This document shows positions 42,071-51,754 of a DNA stretch of 64,000 nt, piece after piece. The translations under genes and the position numbers were made by a program. Under the pieces are notes generated by a model, which ran no database searches, was not told where the DNA came from, and was given only the letters and a program-made list of their open reading frames with translations. The stretch covers positions 132,537-196,536 of the forward strand of contig CAKOVS010000002.1 of the NCBI GenBank assembly GCA_934122085.1, given 5' to 3'. The number at the start of each line of letters is the position of its first letter. The first letter of the stretch is position 1. The DNA comes from an uncultured Clostridia bacterium. GTDB lineage: Bacteria; Bacillota; Clostridia; TANB77; CAG-508.

Positions 42071-42976
42071 TTATGAAGTTATTGCAATTTCAGCTAACCT
42101 AATTGCATCTTCCTTTTTTTCTGCAGCACCAACAAATCCTCCATGATGGCAAAATAATGCTGTTTTTACACCTGTTACTTCTTGATACTCCTTTCCCTTT
42201 AATCCTAACCAATTATCTGGAACCGCCTTCATGGGAATATGCTGTTTTAAATCAGTAGTAACAACTTGCCAGTTGTATCCACCTCTAAGAGACGGATATA
42301 TAACAAACCACACTTCCAATGCTTTGGGATTTCTAGAAAAATAAAGCGATCTTGACCAAGAAACATACTTTTCCAAAATCATGATATGATTTCTTGATTT
42401 TTCAATAGCTTCTTCAATATAACTTTTGGCTTTTAACGAAGACATTGCCTTCTTTAATGTATTGTTAAATACTTTCTTGGCAAATTCACAAGCTTCCTTA
42501 AAAGCTTTGTCAAAGCTTTCATCTTCATCCCAAGTTGGATTAAAATCAGAAATTACCTGACTAATGTTCATCACCGAAATCTCTGGTCTTGGAATTGTTA
42601 CAATACCATTATCTACAGCATCAATTCCTTGAATCAACATTTTCTCAACAGCACTCCACAATGACTTAGAATTAATATATTTCTTTTTTAACAATCTCAT
42701 TCCAAAATCATTCCAAATCAAACCAGCTGAAGCATATGGAATTCCATTCTCTCGTACACCATTTCCTCCTTTTTGATGATGATCCCAACGACCTCCTCCA
42801 ATATCATATACTATAACATCTGATTTTAGATCTTTTGGGACTTTCAGTGTCCGACAAACGACTACATTCTCAAATAATTCTTCAAGAATGACAGTTGCCA
42901 ACACTTCATCTGCATGGAAAACTCCAGCATGTGTAACTAACTGCGCTTCATAAACATTTGTTGTCATTCTAATCAT
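42071..42976 (-). CDS. MYG1 family protein
   Basis: 301 residues from the ATG at 42976 (GGAGG site). The N-terminal half has THAGVFHADEVLATVIL (HxGxFHxDE), VYDIGGGRWDHHQKGG (metal-binding DHH-like) and GIPYASAGLIWNDFG. Later come GIDAVDNG, ISDFNPTWDE and CHHGGFVGAAEKKEDAIRLAEIA. These are diagnostic of the MYG1/UPF0160 family, DHH-related metal-dependent hydrolases; the eukaryotic member is a 3'-5' RNA exonuclease. The bacterial function is not settled. Codon use looks slightly less AT-biased than in its neighbours. The gene is monocistronic. Confidence 0.93.
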   Translation of the reverse strand: MIRMTTNVYEAQLVTHAGVFHADEVLATVILEELFENVVVCRTLKVPKDLKSDVIVYDIGGGRWDHHQKGGNGVRENGIPYASAGLIWNDFGMRLLKKKYINSKSLWSAVEKMLIQGIDAVDNGIVTIPRPEISVMNISQVISDFNPTWDEDESFDKAFKEACEFAKKVFNNTLKKAMSSLKAKSYIEEAIEKSRNHIMILEKYVSWSRSLYFSRNPKALEVWFVIYPSLRGGYNWQVVTTDLKQHIPMKAVPDNWLGLKGKEYQEVTGVKTALFCHHGGFVGAAEKKEDAIRLAEIAITS

Positions 42977-43111
42977 AAATAACCTCCATAAGTCATTCAA
43001 GTATAAAGTTTTTAAACATATATTAAGTATAACACAATTTACATAATTTTGCAATTATAAATTTTAATAAACAATGTTTTTTATTATCAAATAACTTTCC
43101 TAATATATAAA

Positions 43112-43139
43112 AGAGAATTAGATTTTATTCTAATTCTCT
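43112..43139 (-). terminator. Terminator of the rpsB-tsf operon
   Basis: AGAGAATTAG pairs with CTAATTCTCT around ATTTTATT, ten bases after the tsf stop. Just downstream, at 43092-43111, AACTTTCCTAATATATAAAA resembles the end of the dispersed repeat. Confidence 0.75.
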
Positions 43140-43148
43140 CTAAATAAC

Positions 43149-44024
43149 TTATTTCAATTGTTTCATAACTTCTTCAGCAAAGTTTTCTTCTTTCTTTTCG
43201 ATACCTTCACCTGTTTCAAATCTTGCAAATTCAAGAACTTTTGAATCTTTTAATATGTCAGAAACTTTTTTGCTTGGATCTTTAACAAATTCTTGGTCTA
43301 CTAAACAAATTTCTTGATAAAATTTGTTAATTCTTCCTAAAACTATTTTTTCAGCAATTGCTTCTGGTTTTCCTTCATTCATTGTTTGAATTTTTAAAAT
43401 TTCTTTTTCTTTTTCTACTCTTTCAGCAGGTACTTGATTTCTATCAATAAATTCAGGTCTTGCTGCAGCTATTTGCATACATACATCTTTTGCTAATTCT
43501 TTAGTTCCAGATGTCATATTTACTAATACTGCAATTTTTCCATCACCATGAATATATTTTTCAATTAATCCATCTGTTGTTTCAAATCTTGCAAATCTTC
43601 TTATTGAAATATTTTCTCCGATTGTTGCTATTTTTCCAATTAATGCTTCATTAACTGTTTTTCCTTCTTCAAACATTGCTGGTTCTGCTAATAATGCTTC
43701 TACTGATTCTGGATTATTTTTTACTATTTGTTTTGCAACATCCATTACAAATGTTCTGAATTCTTCATTTTTTGCAACAAAATCTGTTTCAGAGTTAACT
43801 TCAACTATTGCTCCTACTTTTTCATCTTCTGAAATATATGCTTCTACCATACCTTCAGCAGCAACTCTTCCTGATTTTTTTGCAGCCTTTGTAATTCCTT
43901 TTTCACGTAAAAGTTCTGCAGCTTTTTCTAAATCTCCATCTGTTTCTGTTAAAACTTTCTTGCAGTCCATCATTCCTGCTCCTGTTTTTTCTCTTAATTC
44001 TTTAACTAATGCAGCTGTAACCAT
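43149..44024 (-). CDS. tsf: Elongation factor Ts
   Basis: 291 residues. The N-terminal UBA-like domain VKELREKTGAGMMDCKKVLTETDGDLEKAAELLREKG is diagnostic, followed by EVNSETDFVAKNEEF and VLVNMTSGTKELAKDVCMQIAA. It is the nucleotide exchange factor that removes GDP from EF-Tu. It lies directly downstream of rpsB on the same strand, the usual arrangement, with a shared terminator at 43112. The ribosome-binding site AAAGGAGG is strong. Confidence 0.98.
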   Translation of the reverse strand: MVTAALVKELREKTGAGMMDCKKVLTETDGDLEKAAELLREKGITKAAKKSGRVAAEGMVEAYISEDEKVGAIVEVNSETDFVAKNEEFRTFVMDVAKQIVKNNPESVEALLAEPAMFEEGKTVNEALIGKIATIGENISIRRFARFETTDGLIEKYIHGDGKIAVLVNMTSGTKELAKDVCMQIAAARPEFIDRNQVPAERVEKEKEILKIQTMNEGKPEAIAEKIVLGRINKFYQEICLVDQEFVKDPSKKVSDILKDSKVLEFARFETGEGIEKKEENFAEEVMKQLK

Positions 44025-44129
44025 TATTTATTCCTCCTTTTAAATTTTAATAATTGTTTATTTCAATTATTATATATACTTATTAAAATAGAGTAGAGCA
44101 GTAGAGCCCCACTCTTTTATTCTTAATTA

Positions 44130-44909
44130 TTATTCAGCTTTTTCGTCAGCTTCACTTGCAACTTGTTCCATTGATGTAACTTCTTCTTCAACATTTTGTT
44201 CTTCTGTTTCTGTTGCTTCAAAGCTTTCACCTTGTTTTCCTTCAATGATTGCATTTGCCATAACATCTGCTATTAAACTTACAGATCTTATTGCATCATC
44301 ATTTCCTGGAATTGGATAATCTAAGTCTTGTGGATTGCAGTTTGTATCTACAATTCCTACTACTGGTATGTTTAATTTTTTAGCTTCTAATATTGCTATT
44401 CTTTCTTTTTTAGGATCTACTAAGAAGATAACTCCTGGTAATTTGTCCATTTCTTTGATTCCACCAAGATTTTTTTCTAGTTTTTCCATTTCTTTCTTTA
44501 ATAGAATTACTTCTTTTTTAGGTAATACATCAAATGTACCATCTTCTTCCATTTTCTCAAGATCTTTTAATCTTTGAATTCTTTTTTGAATTGTATCAAA
44601 GTTTGTTAACATTCCACCTAACCATCTTTGATTTACATAGTACATTCCACTCTTTATTGCTGCATCTTTCATGCAATCTTGAGCTTGTTTTTTTGTTCCT
44701 ACAAATAGAACTGTTTTTCCTTCTTCTACTTGTTCTTTGATGAATTCATATGCTTCATCAATTTTCTTTGAAGCTTTTTGTAAGTCGATGATATGAATAC
44801 CATTTCTAGCTTGGAATATGTATTCTGCCATTCTTGGATCCCATCTTCTTGTTTGATGTCCAAAGTGAACACCTGCTTCTAGTAATTGTTTCATTGCAAC
44901 TACTGCCAT
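44130..44909 (-). CDS. rpsB: 30S ribosomal protein S2
   Basis: 259 residues from the ATG at 44909 (GGGAGG site). It begins [32 protein letters not shown], with [31 protein letters not shown] and [28 protein letters not shown], all hallmarks of S2. The C-terminus carries an acidic tail ([25 protein letters not shown]), a lineage-specific extension. It is first in the rpsB-tsf operon. Confidence 0.98.
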   Translation of the reverse strand: MAVVAMKQLLEAGVHFGHQTRRWDPRMAEYIFQARNGIHIIDLQKASKKIDEAYEFIKEQVEEGKTVLFVGTKKQAQDCMKDAAIKSGMYYVNQRWLGGMLTNFDTIQKRIQRLKDLEKMEEDGTFDVLPKKEVILLKKEMEKLEKNLGGIKEMDKLPGVIFLVDPKKERIAILEAKKLNIPVVGIVDTNCNPQDLDYPIPGNDDAIRSVSLIADVMANAIIEGKQGESFEATETEEQNVEEEVTSMEQVASEADEKAE

Positions 44910-45021
44910 TTCTAATTCCTCCCTTTTTGTTATAACTTCCATAAAGTATCTTCATCTATTTGGACCTATTTTCATAGGCACTTCCTAATAAACTACTCTT
45001 TATGTGTTTTTTACGCTCATT

Positions 45022-45049
45022 ATTATAACACATTTTTTGGAAAAATCAA
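45022..45049 (-). promoter_or_regulatory. Probable promoter of rpsB-tsf
   Basis: TTGATT (45044-45049), 16 bases and TATAAT (45022-45027) on the minus strand leave a ~105-base leader before rpsB. The leader could hold an S2 autoregulatory site, but I cannot show one. Confidence 0.6.
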
Positions 45050-45103
45050 GTGTTTTTTATGTTTTCGTTACATTTTCAGGCCAAAATTTGAATTTTTTAA
45101 TGT

Positions 45104-46240
45104 TTATACAAATTCTTCCCACACTAAATTAGCTAAATCTATTCCTTTATTAGATAATCTAATATTATCATCTTGTACTATTATTAATTTTTCATCAGAA
45201 AGTTTTTTTAATTCATTTCTGTATAAATAAATTGGATTATCTCCAAACTTATTTTTAAATTCACTTATTTTTATTCCAGCTATTTTACGCAACCCCAGAA
45301 GCATAAATTCTTTTTTAGAATCTTCTTCTTTTTGTATTTCATGTATAATTCTATTTTTTTCAAATTCTCCTTTTTGAACATTCTTAATATATTCTTTTAT
45401 ATCTTCAGTATTAGAATATCTTGTTATATCTCTATAAGAATGTGCACCTGCACCAATTCCAACATATTCCATTTGATTCCAACAATTCATATTATGTTTT
45501 GATTCATACCCTTTTTTGGCAAAATTAGATATTTCATAATGTTTATATCCATTTAATTCTAATGTATTTTTAACATACCAATACATATTTCTTTCTAACT
45601 CTTCATCTGGCAATTTTAACTTTCCATTTTCTATTTTAGTTGCAATAGGTGTACCATCTTCAACAATTAATGAATATACAGATATATGTTTTGGAGCTAA
45701 TTTCAGTACATTTTCTAAACTTTCTTTTAAATCACTAATTCTCTGATTTGGAAGTCCTAACATTAAATCAACATTTATATTTTTAAAACCAACTTTTTTT
45801 GCCATTTTATATGTTTCTAAAAATTGTTCATAATTATGAATTCTACCAATCTGCTTTAATAACTCATCATTTGTAGTTTGTAGTCCTATACTTATTCTGT
45901 TAATACCACAATCAATATAGTCTTGTAGTTTTTCTTGAGTTACTGTTCCAGGATTAACTTCAATTGTTATTTCAGTATCTTGTGCAACATTTTTTTCTTT
46001 TATCTTTTCCAATATTTGCACAATAAATTTACTATCTATATATGATGGTGTTCCTCCACCAATATATATTGTTGTTATTTCTGATTTTATTTTTACATGC
46101 TCGATTTCCTTTTTTACTGAATCTACATATTTTTCAATCAAATCATCTTTTCCACAATATGATATAAAATCACAATAATCACATTTTTTCTTACAAAATG
46201 GGATATGTACATATATTCCTATTTTATTTTTTATTATCAT
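45104..46240 (-). CDS. hemW: Radical SAM heme chaperone HemW-like protein
   Basis: 378 residues. It begins with IGIYVHIPFCKKKCDYCDF, which holds the CxxxCxxC iron-sulfur site, then TIYIGGGTPSYID, EVNPGT, RISIGLQTTNDELLKQIGRIHNYEQ, NVDLMLGLPNQ and GIGAGAHSY. The C-terminal HemN domain has EEFMLLGLRK-type sequence (KKEFMLLGLRKIAG). HemW proteins transfer heme and are often misnamed oxygen-independent coproporphyrinogen III oxidase. The start overlaps the end of whiA by 17 bases, so it is part of murD-prmC-whiA-hemW. Confidence 0.93.
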   Translation of the reverse strand: MIIKNKIGIYVHIPFCKKKCDYCDFISYCGKDDLIEKYVDSVKKEIEHVKIKSEITTIYIGGGTPSYIDSKFIVQILEKIKEKNVAQDTEITIEVNPGTVTQEKLQDYIDCGINRISIGLQTTNDELLKQIGRIHNYEQFLETYKMAKKVGFKNINVDLMLGLPNQRISDLKESLENVLKLAPKHISVYSLIVEDGTPIATKIENGKLKLPDEELERNMYWYVKNTLELNGYKHYEISNFAKKGYESKHNMNCWNQMEYVGIGAGAHSYRDITRYSNTEDIKEYIKNVQKGEFEKNRIIHEIQKEEDSKKEFMLLGLRKIAGIKISEFKNKFGDNPIYLYRNELKKLSDEKLIIVQDDNIRLSNKGIDLANLVWEEFV

Positions 46241-47072
46241 CTATTTTCTTACCAATCTCCATTACTTTTTTTAATCTATAATTTACTCCAGATTTACCTA
46301 TTGGTGTTTTTAACATTTTTCCAAGTTCTATCAGACTTGCACTAGGATTTTGTAATCTAAGTTCTGCTATTTCTTTTAATGGTTCTTCTAATTTTTCGAA
46401 TTCACCATTTTGTTTTAATTTTCTTATTATTTCAATCTGTTCTATTGAAGCATTCATAGTTTTATTCATATTTGCAGTTTCACAATTTACTAATCTATTT
46501 ACTTTATTATTCATTTCCCTTTTTACTCTAATTTCTTCAAATTTTAAGACAGATTTATTTGCCCCTAATAAAGCTAATGTTTTTGAGATTTCTTCACCAT
46601 CTTTTAAATATATTGTATATTCTTTATTTTTTTCTATAACATTACTTTTTATATCAAAACTACTTAATCCTTCTACTATAATATCTGCATAATCTTTTTT
46701 TCTAACACTTATTTCTAAATGATATGTATTTTCAGGATTGTTAATAGAACCTGAGCCCAAATAGGCTCCTCTTACTATATTTTTCAATTGCTCTATTGTT
46801 AAGTTCTCTATTTGGATTTCAACTTTTGGACAAGTTATTACAAATAACTTTCCTTGGATGTTTATATTATATGTTTCAATTCCACAATTACTCAACAATC
46901 GTGCAAATCTATTAATATTATATTCATTTTCTGTTGAAAATTTTATTTTATTTTTTTCTTCAGATATATTACTACTCATCAAATATCCCATAAGTTCATA
47001 TTTAACATTTTCTTTATTTGATAGTTTTTCTGATTTGCTTATCTCTTCTTTTAATTCTGTTGAAAAAGACAT
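46224..47072 (-). CDS. whiA: DNA-binding protein WhiA
   Basis: 282 residues from the ATG at 47072 (GGAGG four bases upstream, inside the end of prmC). The N-terminal part is LAGLIDADG-like: MSFSTELKEEISK, IVRGAYLGSGSINNPENTYHLEI. The C-terminal helix-turn-helix has RLVNCETANMNKTMNASIEQIEIIRKL, LPEPLKEIAELRLQNPSASLIELGKML-like (EEPLKEIAELRL) and PIGKSGVNYRLKKVMEI. WhiA influences cell division and metabolism in Gram-positive bacteria. It overlaps prmC and hemW at its two ends. Confidence 0.96.
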   Translation of the reverse strand: MSFSTELKEEISKSEKLSNKENVKYELMGYLMSSNISEEKNKIKFSTENEYNINRFARLLSNCGIETYNINIQGKLFVITCPKVEIQIENLTIEQLKNIVRGAYLGSGSINNPENTYHLEISVRKKDYADIIVEGLSSFDIKSNVIEKNKEYTIYLKDGEEISKTLALLGANKSVLKFEEIRVKREMNNKVNRLVNCETANMNKTMNASIEQIEIIRKLKQNGEFEKLEEPLKEIAELRLQNPSASLIELGKMLKTPIGKSGVNYRLKKVMEIGKKIDDNKK

Positions 47073-47083
47073 ATTTCCTCCAA

Positions 47084-47923
47084 TCATAAAACTTGTGTTA
47101 TTATTATTCTGTCATTTCCATATAAATCTTTTTTACAATATGTATTTTTATAATTTTGTTCATCTTCAATTATTTTAATTACATCATTTTTTTGATTATA
47201 TCCAATTTCAAAACATAGAAAACTTCCTGTTTTTAAATAATTAATTGCTTGTTCTGTAATTATTCTATAAAAATCTAATCCATCTTCTCCACCATCTAAT
47301 GCAATTTTGGGTTCTTTTTGAACTTCTTCACTTAGTTTTTTTATTTCATCTTTTCTTATATATGGTGGATTTGAAACTATAATGTCAAATTTTTTATTAT
47401 CTAATTTATCAAATAAATCTGATTTCAAAAAATTTATTTTTGTTTCTAATTTTTTTGCATTTTTTTGTGCTATTTCTAATGCCTTTTCACTTATATCTAC
47501 AGCTGTTATATCTGCATTTGGCACAAATTTTTTTAATGATATTGCAATTGCTCCACTTCCTGTACATAAATCTAATATCCTTGGTGAATTATATTTTTGA
47601 GCAATTTTTATGACTTCTTCAACTAATATTTCTGTATCCGGCCTTGGGATTAATACATTTTCATCAACAAAAAAGTCCATTTTCATAAATTCCTGTCTAT
47701 GTGTTATATGTTGTAATGGTACTCCTTTTGTTAGTTTTTCAATATTAACAAAATATTGCCATTGTTGTTGTTTATCAATTTCTTTATTATCATAAACTAT
47801 AATATATTGCCTTGGTTTATCTAAAACATATTGTAATAATAGTCTTGCTTTTAATTTTGGGCTTTCTACATTATTTGATTTTAACATTATCATTCCTTTT
47901 GTTATTGCTTGTTTTATTGTCAT
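47084..47923 (-). CDS. prmC: Release factor glutamine methyltransferase
   Basis: 279 residues. The N-terminal helical domain (RLLLQYVLDKPRQYIIVYD) is followed by QHITHRQEFMKMDFFVDENVLIPRPDTEILVEE. The SAM-binding motif is ILDLCTGSGAIAISLKK and the catalytic NPPY occurs in IVSNPPYIRKDEIKKL. It methylates the GGQ glutamine of RF1 and RF2. Firmicutes usually carry it next to prfA, but here it follows murD and couples to whiA. Confidence 0.95.
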   Translation of the reverse strand: MTIKQAITKGMIMLKSNNVESPKLKARLLLQYVLDKPRQYIIVYDNKEIDKQQQWQYFVNIEKLTKGVPLQHITHRQEFMKMDFFVDENVLIPRPDTEILVEEVIKIAQKYNSPRILDLCTGSGAIAISLKKFVPNADITAVDISEKALEIAQKNAKKLETKINFLKSDLFDKLDNKKFDIIVSNPPYIRKDEIKKLSEEVQKEPKIALDGGEDGLDFYRIITEQAINYLKTGSFLCFEIGYNQKNDVIKIIEDEQNYKNTYCKKDLYGNDRIIITQVL

Positions 47924-47951
47924 TAATCCCCCACCTCTATTTCTTTTGTTT

Positions 47952-49352
47952 TTAAAATTTATTTACTTCTTCTCTAAATTGATCTCCTCTATCATACATA
48001 TCTTTAAACATATCAAAACTTGTACTTGCTGGTGAGAATAATACTATTTGACCAGGTTTTGCAATTCTTTTTGCTAATTCTAAACTTTCTCTAAATGTTT
48101 CACACATATGTATATCTAAAGTTTTATTTTGATTTTCCAATTCATTTTTTACTGCTGTATATATTTTATTTGCTGTTTGACCAATTAATATTAAACTTTT
48201 TACTTTTTCTACAATTGGTTTTGCAATCGGTGTATAATCTAAATTTTTATCTGCTCCACCTGCTATTAACACTATTTCTTTATTAAATGAATTTAATGCT
48301 GATATTCCTCTTGTTGGTGTTGTACTTGCAGAATCATTATACCATTCCACTCCATTTAGTGTTCTTACCAATTCTAATCTATGATGTACTCCTGCAAATT
48401 CTTTTATTGTATCAACTGCTTTTTCTGTACTTACTAATTTTTTTGTTAATGCTAATGCTGTACATATATTTTCTAAATTATGAATTCCTTTTAATTTTAT
48501 TTCATCTTGTGATACAATATGTTTTCTTATTCCATCATTACATTCTTTTACAATTCCATCTTCTACAATAAATCCATAGTCTAATTTTTGTTTACTACTG
48601 AATAAGATAACATCACCTTTTGCATCATTTTGACATTCTCTAGTTAAATCATTGTCTGCATTTATTACAAGTATTCCTGTATCTTTTTGATTTCTATATA
48701 TATTCTTTTTAGCATCTATATATTCTTGGTAATCTTTATGTACATTTAAATGGTTTGGCGTTATGTTTGTTATTGCAGATATGTCTGGACTAACTTTCAT
48801 TCCCATTAATTGAAAACTACTTAATTCTAGTACTATTATATCTTCTGGCTTTATTTCATTTAATTTTGTAAATAATGGAATACCTATATTTCCACCTAAA
48901 TAGACTTTATATCCTGCATCTTCTAAAATTCTAGCTGTTAATGTTGTAGTTGTTGTTTTTCCATCACTTCCAGTTATTCCAATTACTTTACAAGGTGCCA
49001 TTTTTATTAATTGTTCTATTTCTGTTGTTATTATTGCTCCTCTTTGCGCTTCTTTTTCTAATTCAGGTTTTGTAGGCAAACAACTTGGTGATCTAAAAAT
49101 TAAGTAAAATCCATGTAAATTGTCTAAATTTCTTTTTCCAAAATAATATTTAAAATTATATTTTTTTAATTTTCCTAAAATATCTTTTGAAATTTTATCT
49201 TCTTCTCTGTCATCAAATACTGATACATCTGCTTTTTTTTCATGCAAATAATCTATTAATGGAATATTACTTACTCCCATTCCAATTACTGCTATTTTTT
49301 TATTTTCTATATCTTTTTCAAATTGTTCTAATTTTTTATTTTTAAATTCCAT
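47952..49352 (-). CDS. murD: UDP-N-acetylmuramoylalanine-D-glutamate ligase
   Basis: 466 residues. The N-terminal Rossmann-like domain (KKIAVIGMGVSNIPLIDYL) is followed by the central ATPase domain with VIGITGSDGKTTTTTLTARIL (P loop), GGNIGIPLF, NITPNHLNVHKDYQEYIDAK and EDGIVKE. The C-terminal domain has GVHHRLELVRTLNGVEWYNDSASTTPT and VLIAGGADKN-type sequence (IVLIAGGADKNLDYTPIA). It adds D-glutamate, made by MurI at 17540, to UDP-MurNAc-Ala in the cytoplasm. It is first in murD-prmC-whiA-hemW. Confidence 0.97.
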   Translation of the reverse strand: MEFKNKKLEQFEKDIENKKIAVIGMGVSNIPLIDYLHEKKADVSVFDDREEDKISKDILGKLKKYNFKYYFGKRNLDNLHGFYLIFRSPSCLPTKPELEKEAQRGAIITTEIEQLIKMAPCKVIGITGSDGKTTTTTLTARILEDAGYKVYLGGNIGIPLFTKLNEIKPEDIIVLELSSFQLMGMKVSPDISAITNITPNHLNVHKDYQEYIDAKKNIYRNQKDTGILVINADNDLTRECQNDAKGDVILFSSKQKLDYGFIVEDGIVKECNDGIRKHIVSQDEIKLKGIHNLENICTALALTKKLVSTEKAVDTIKEFAGVHHRLELVRTLNGVEWYNDSASTTPTRGISALNSFNKEIVLIAGGADKNLDYTPIAKPIVEKVKSLILIGQTANKIYTAVKNELENQNKTLDIHMCETFRESLELAKRIAKPGQIVLFSPASTSFDMFKDMYDRGDQFREEVNKF

Positions 49353-49540
49353 TTTTATCTCATCCTTTCAAAGGTGCAAATTAATATTTCTTTTTACTGA
49401 AATATATTCATTCTATTGTATTCATTTTTTCGATTTTCGTCCTTATTATATATCTTTTTTTTGTTTTTTACAATATAATTGCATATTTCTTGCAACTATG
49501 GGGACAATATTTTTGTAAATTAAAATTGGAGGTGTTATTT

Positions 49541-49618
49541 ATGTCAGAAAAGAATAATAACCAAAATAAAAATAATAATAGTAAAAAAAATAATAATCAA
49601 AAAAATAACAATAAATAG
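49541..49618 (+). CDS. Tiny Asn/Lys-rich protein (25 aa)
   Basis: The frame MSEKNNNQNKNNNSKKNNN continues to NNNK and stops, 25 residues, half of them Asn. Three features suggest a real gene despite low complexity. It has a strong GGAGGTG site eight bases before the ATG, an upstream TATAAT-like box near 49470 and a very strong terminator just after the stop. It is the only plus-strand gene in this stretch. Function unknown; the composition recalls very small spore or stress proteins but no motif proves it. Confidence 0.5.
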   Translation: MSEKNNNQNKNNNSKKNNNQKNNNK

Positions 49619-49628
49619 TTTTGTATAT

Positions 49629-49664
49629 GAAAAAAAGCTGAGATATATTATCTCAGCTTTTTTT
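49629..49664. terminator. Strong bidirectional terminator
   Basis: AAAAAAGCTGAGATA pairs with TATCTCAGCTTTTTT around TAT. It serves both the 25-aa gene and the convergent clpX. Confidence 0.9.
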
Positions 49665-49677
49665 ATTTATACATGTT

Positions 49678-50994
49678 TTATGCAGTTTCTTTTACTTCTG
49701 CTTGAACTCTTTGTTTCTTTTTAGATTCTTTATTTGGATTTTCTATAATTTTAGGTTTTGCATTATTTTGAATTGTATCTTTTGTTATAATACATTTCTC
49801 AATTTTTTCATTTGATGGAATGTCATACATTATATCTGTCATAACATTTTCTATTATTGAACGTAATCCTCTTGCTCCTGTTTTTCTTTCAATTGCTTTA
49901 TCAACAATTGCTTCAAGTGCATCTGGTTCAAATTCTAGCTCTACACCATCAATTTCTAATAATTTTTTATATTGTTTTACTAATGCATTTTTTGGTTCTG
50001 TTGTTATTTTTATTAATGCTTTTCTATCTAATTCTTTTAATGTAGCTATAATTGGTAAACGACCTATAAATTCTGGAATCATTCCGAATTTTAATAAATC
50101 TTGTGGAAGTATTTGTTCAAATACTTCGTATTTATCCATATCTTTACTACTTTGAATTTCAGCACCAAAACCTATTGATTTTTTTCCAATTCTATCTTTT
50201 ATAATATTTTCTAGTCCTTCAAACGCTCCTCCACAAATAAATAATATATTTGATGTATCTATTTGTATCATTTCTTGTTGAGGATGTTTTCTTCCACCTT
50301 GTGGTGGAACTGATGCTATTGTTCCTTCTACTATTTTTAATAATGCTTGTTGAACACCTTCACCACTTACATCTCTTGTTATTGATGGATTTTCAGATTT
50401 TCTTGTTATTTTGTCTATTTCATCAATATATATAATTCCTTTTTCTGCTTTTTCTATGTCTCCATCAGCAGCTTGAATTAGTTTCAAAAGAATATTTTCA
50501 ACATCTTCTCCTACATATCCAGCTTCTGTAAGTGTTGTTGCATCTGCTATTGCAAATGGTACATTTAATATTTTTGCAAGTGTACTTGCTAATAATGTTT
50601 TTCCACATCCTGTTGGTCCTACTAATAAAATATTGCTTTTTTGAATTTCCACATCATCATCACTTATTTCTTTTTTTTCTTCAATATTTTCTTCATAAGC
50701 AACTCTTTTATAGTGATTATATACTGCTACTGCAAGAACTTTTTTTGCTTCTTCTTGCCCAATTACATATTCATCAAGAATTTCTTTTATTTCTTTTGGA
50801 CTTGGAATCTCATCTAATTCTGCTAAAGTATATGTGTCTTCATCAGAATATTCAGCATCAATTATTTCATTACATAGCCCTACACATTCATTACAAATAT
50901 ATACACCAGGACCAGCAATTATTTTTCTAACATTATCTTGTGTTTTGCCACAAAATGAACATTTTACACTTTTTGGTATATCATTTTTTGCCAT
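49678..50994 (-). CDS. clpX: ATP-dependent Clp protease ATP-binding subunit ClpX
   Basis: 438 residues. The N-terminal zinc-binding domain has CSFCGK and CNECVGLC. Walker A is [13 protein letters not shown] and Walker [11 protein letters not shown]. Pore and sensor elements include [14 protein letters not shown] and the [10 protein letters not shown] sensor 2. The IGF-like loop for ClpP contact lies in [11 protein letters not shown]. It unfolds substrates for ClpP. It is last in tig-clpP-clpX, 17 bases after clpP. Confidence 0.98.
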   Translation of the reverse strand: MAKNDIPKSVKCSFCGKTQDNVRKIIAGPGVYICNECVGLCNEIIDAEYSDEDTYTLAELDEIPSPKEIKEILDEYVIGQEEAKKVLAVAVYNHYKRVAYEENIEEKKEISDDDVEIQKSNILLVGPTGCGKTLLASTLAKILNVPFAIADATTLTEAGYVGEDVENILLKLIQAADGDIEKAEKGIIYIDEIDKITRKSENPSITRDVSGEGVQQALLKIVEGTIASVPPQGGRKHPQQEMIQIDTSNILFICGGAFEGLENIIKDRIGKKSIGFGAEIQSSKDMDKYEVFEQILPQDLLKFGMIPEFIGRLPIIATLKELDRKALIKITTEPKNALVKQYKKLLEIDGVELEFEPDALEAIVDKAIERKTGARGLRSIIENVMTDIMYDIPSNEKIEKCIITKDTIQNNAKPKIIENPNKESKKKQRVQAEVKETA

Positions 50995-51011
50995 TTTAAT
51001 CTCCTTTTTTC

Positions 51012-51617
51012 TTAAGCTCTTTTTGTCATAATTCCATCTATCAAACCATATTCTAGGGCTTCTTCTGCTGTCATATAATTATCTCTTTCTGTATCTTTTT
51101 CTATAACATCTAGTGGTTTTCCTGTTCTTTCACTTAAGAATTTATTTAATTTTTCTCTTGTACGAACTAAATGGTCTGCATGAATTTTAATTTCTGTTGC
51201 TTGGCCTTGTAGTCCTCCACCACCAATCAATGGTTGATGTATCATAATTTCTGAATTTGGCATTGCAAATCTTTTTCCTTTTTCACCAGCTGTTAATAAT
51301 ACTGCTCCCATACTTGCTGCAAGTCCTACACATACTGTTTCAACTGGACATTTTATATAATTCATTGTATCTACAATTGCCATTCCATCTGTTATTGATC
51401 CTCCAGGTGAATTTATATAAAAATATATTTCTTTATCTGGATCTTCTGATTCTAAGAATAACATTTGTGCAACTATTAAACTTGATGTTGTTGGATTTAC
51501 ATCTTCTCCTAAGTATATTATTCTGTCTTTTAATAATCTTGAAAATATGTCATATGAACGTTCACCTTTACTTGTTTGTTCAACAACATATGGTACTAAA
51601 CTTGATTTTTCTAACAT
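51012..51617 (-). CDS. clpP: ATP-dependent Clp protease proteolytic subunit
   Basis: 201 residues, usual length. It starts [32 protein letters not shown], with the catalytic Ser in [13 protein letters not shown], His in [19 protein letters not shown] and Asp in [14 protein letters not shown]. The oxyanion loop [10 protein letters not shown] is present. It forms the barrel peptidase used by ClpX. Confidence 0.98.
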   Translation of the reverse strand: MLEKSSLVPYVVEQTSKGERSYDIFSRLLKDRIIYLGEDVNPTTSSLIVAQMLFLESEDPDKEIYFYINSPGGSITDGMAIVDTMNYIKCPVETVCVGLAASMGAVLLTAGEKGKRFAMPNSEIMIHQPLIGGGGLQGQATEIKIHADHLVRTREKLNKFLSERTGKPLDVIEKDTERDNYMTAEEALEYGLIDGIMTKRA

Positions 51618-51754
51618 AATTTATCCTCCCTACCCTTGTAATTTTATCACAAGTATATAAATATTTACTCTAATTATAGTCTATTAGAGTAGAAAAAGTT
51701 AGGTAAAACTTCTCTATTTTTAATAAAAGACTTTCCCCCTAACTTCTTTTTACT

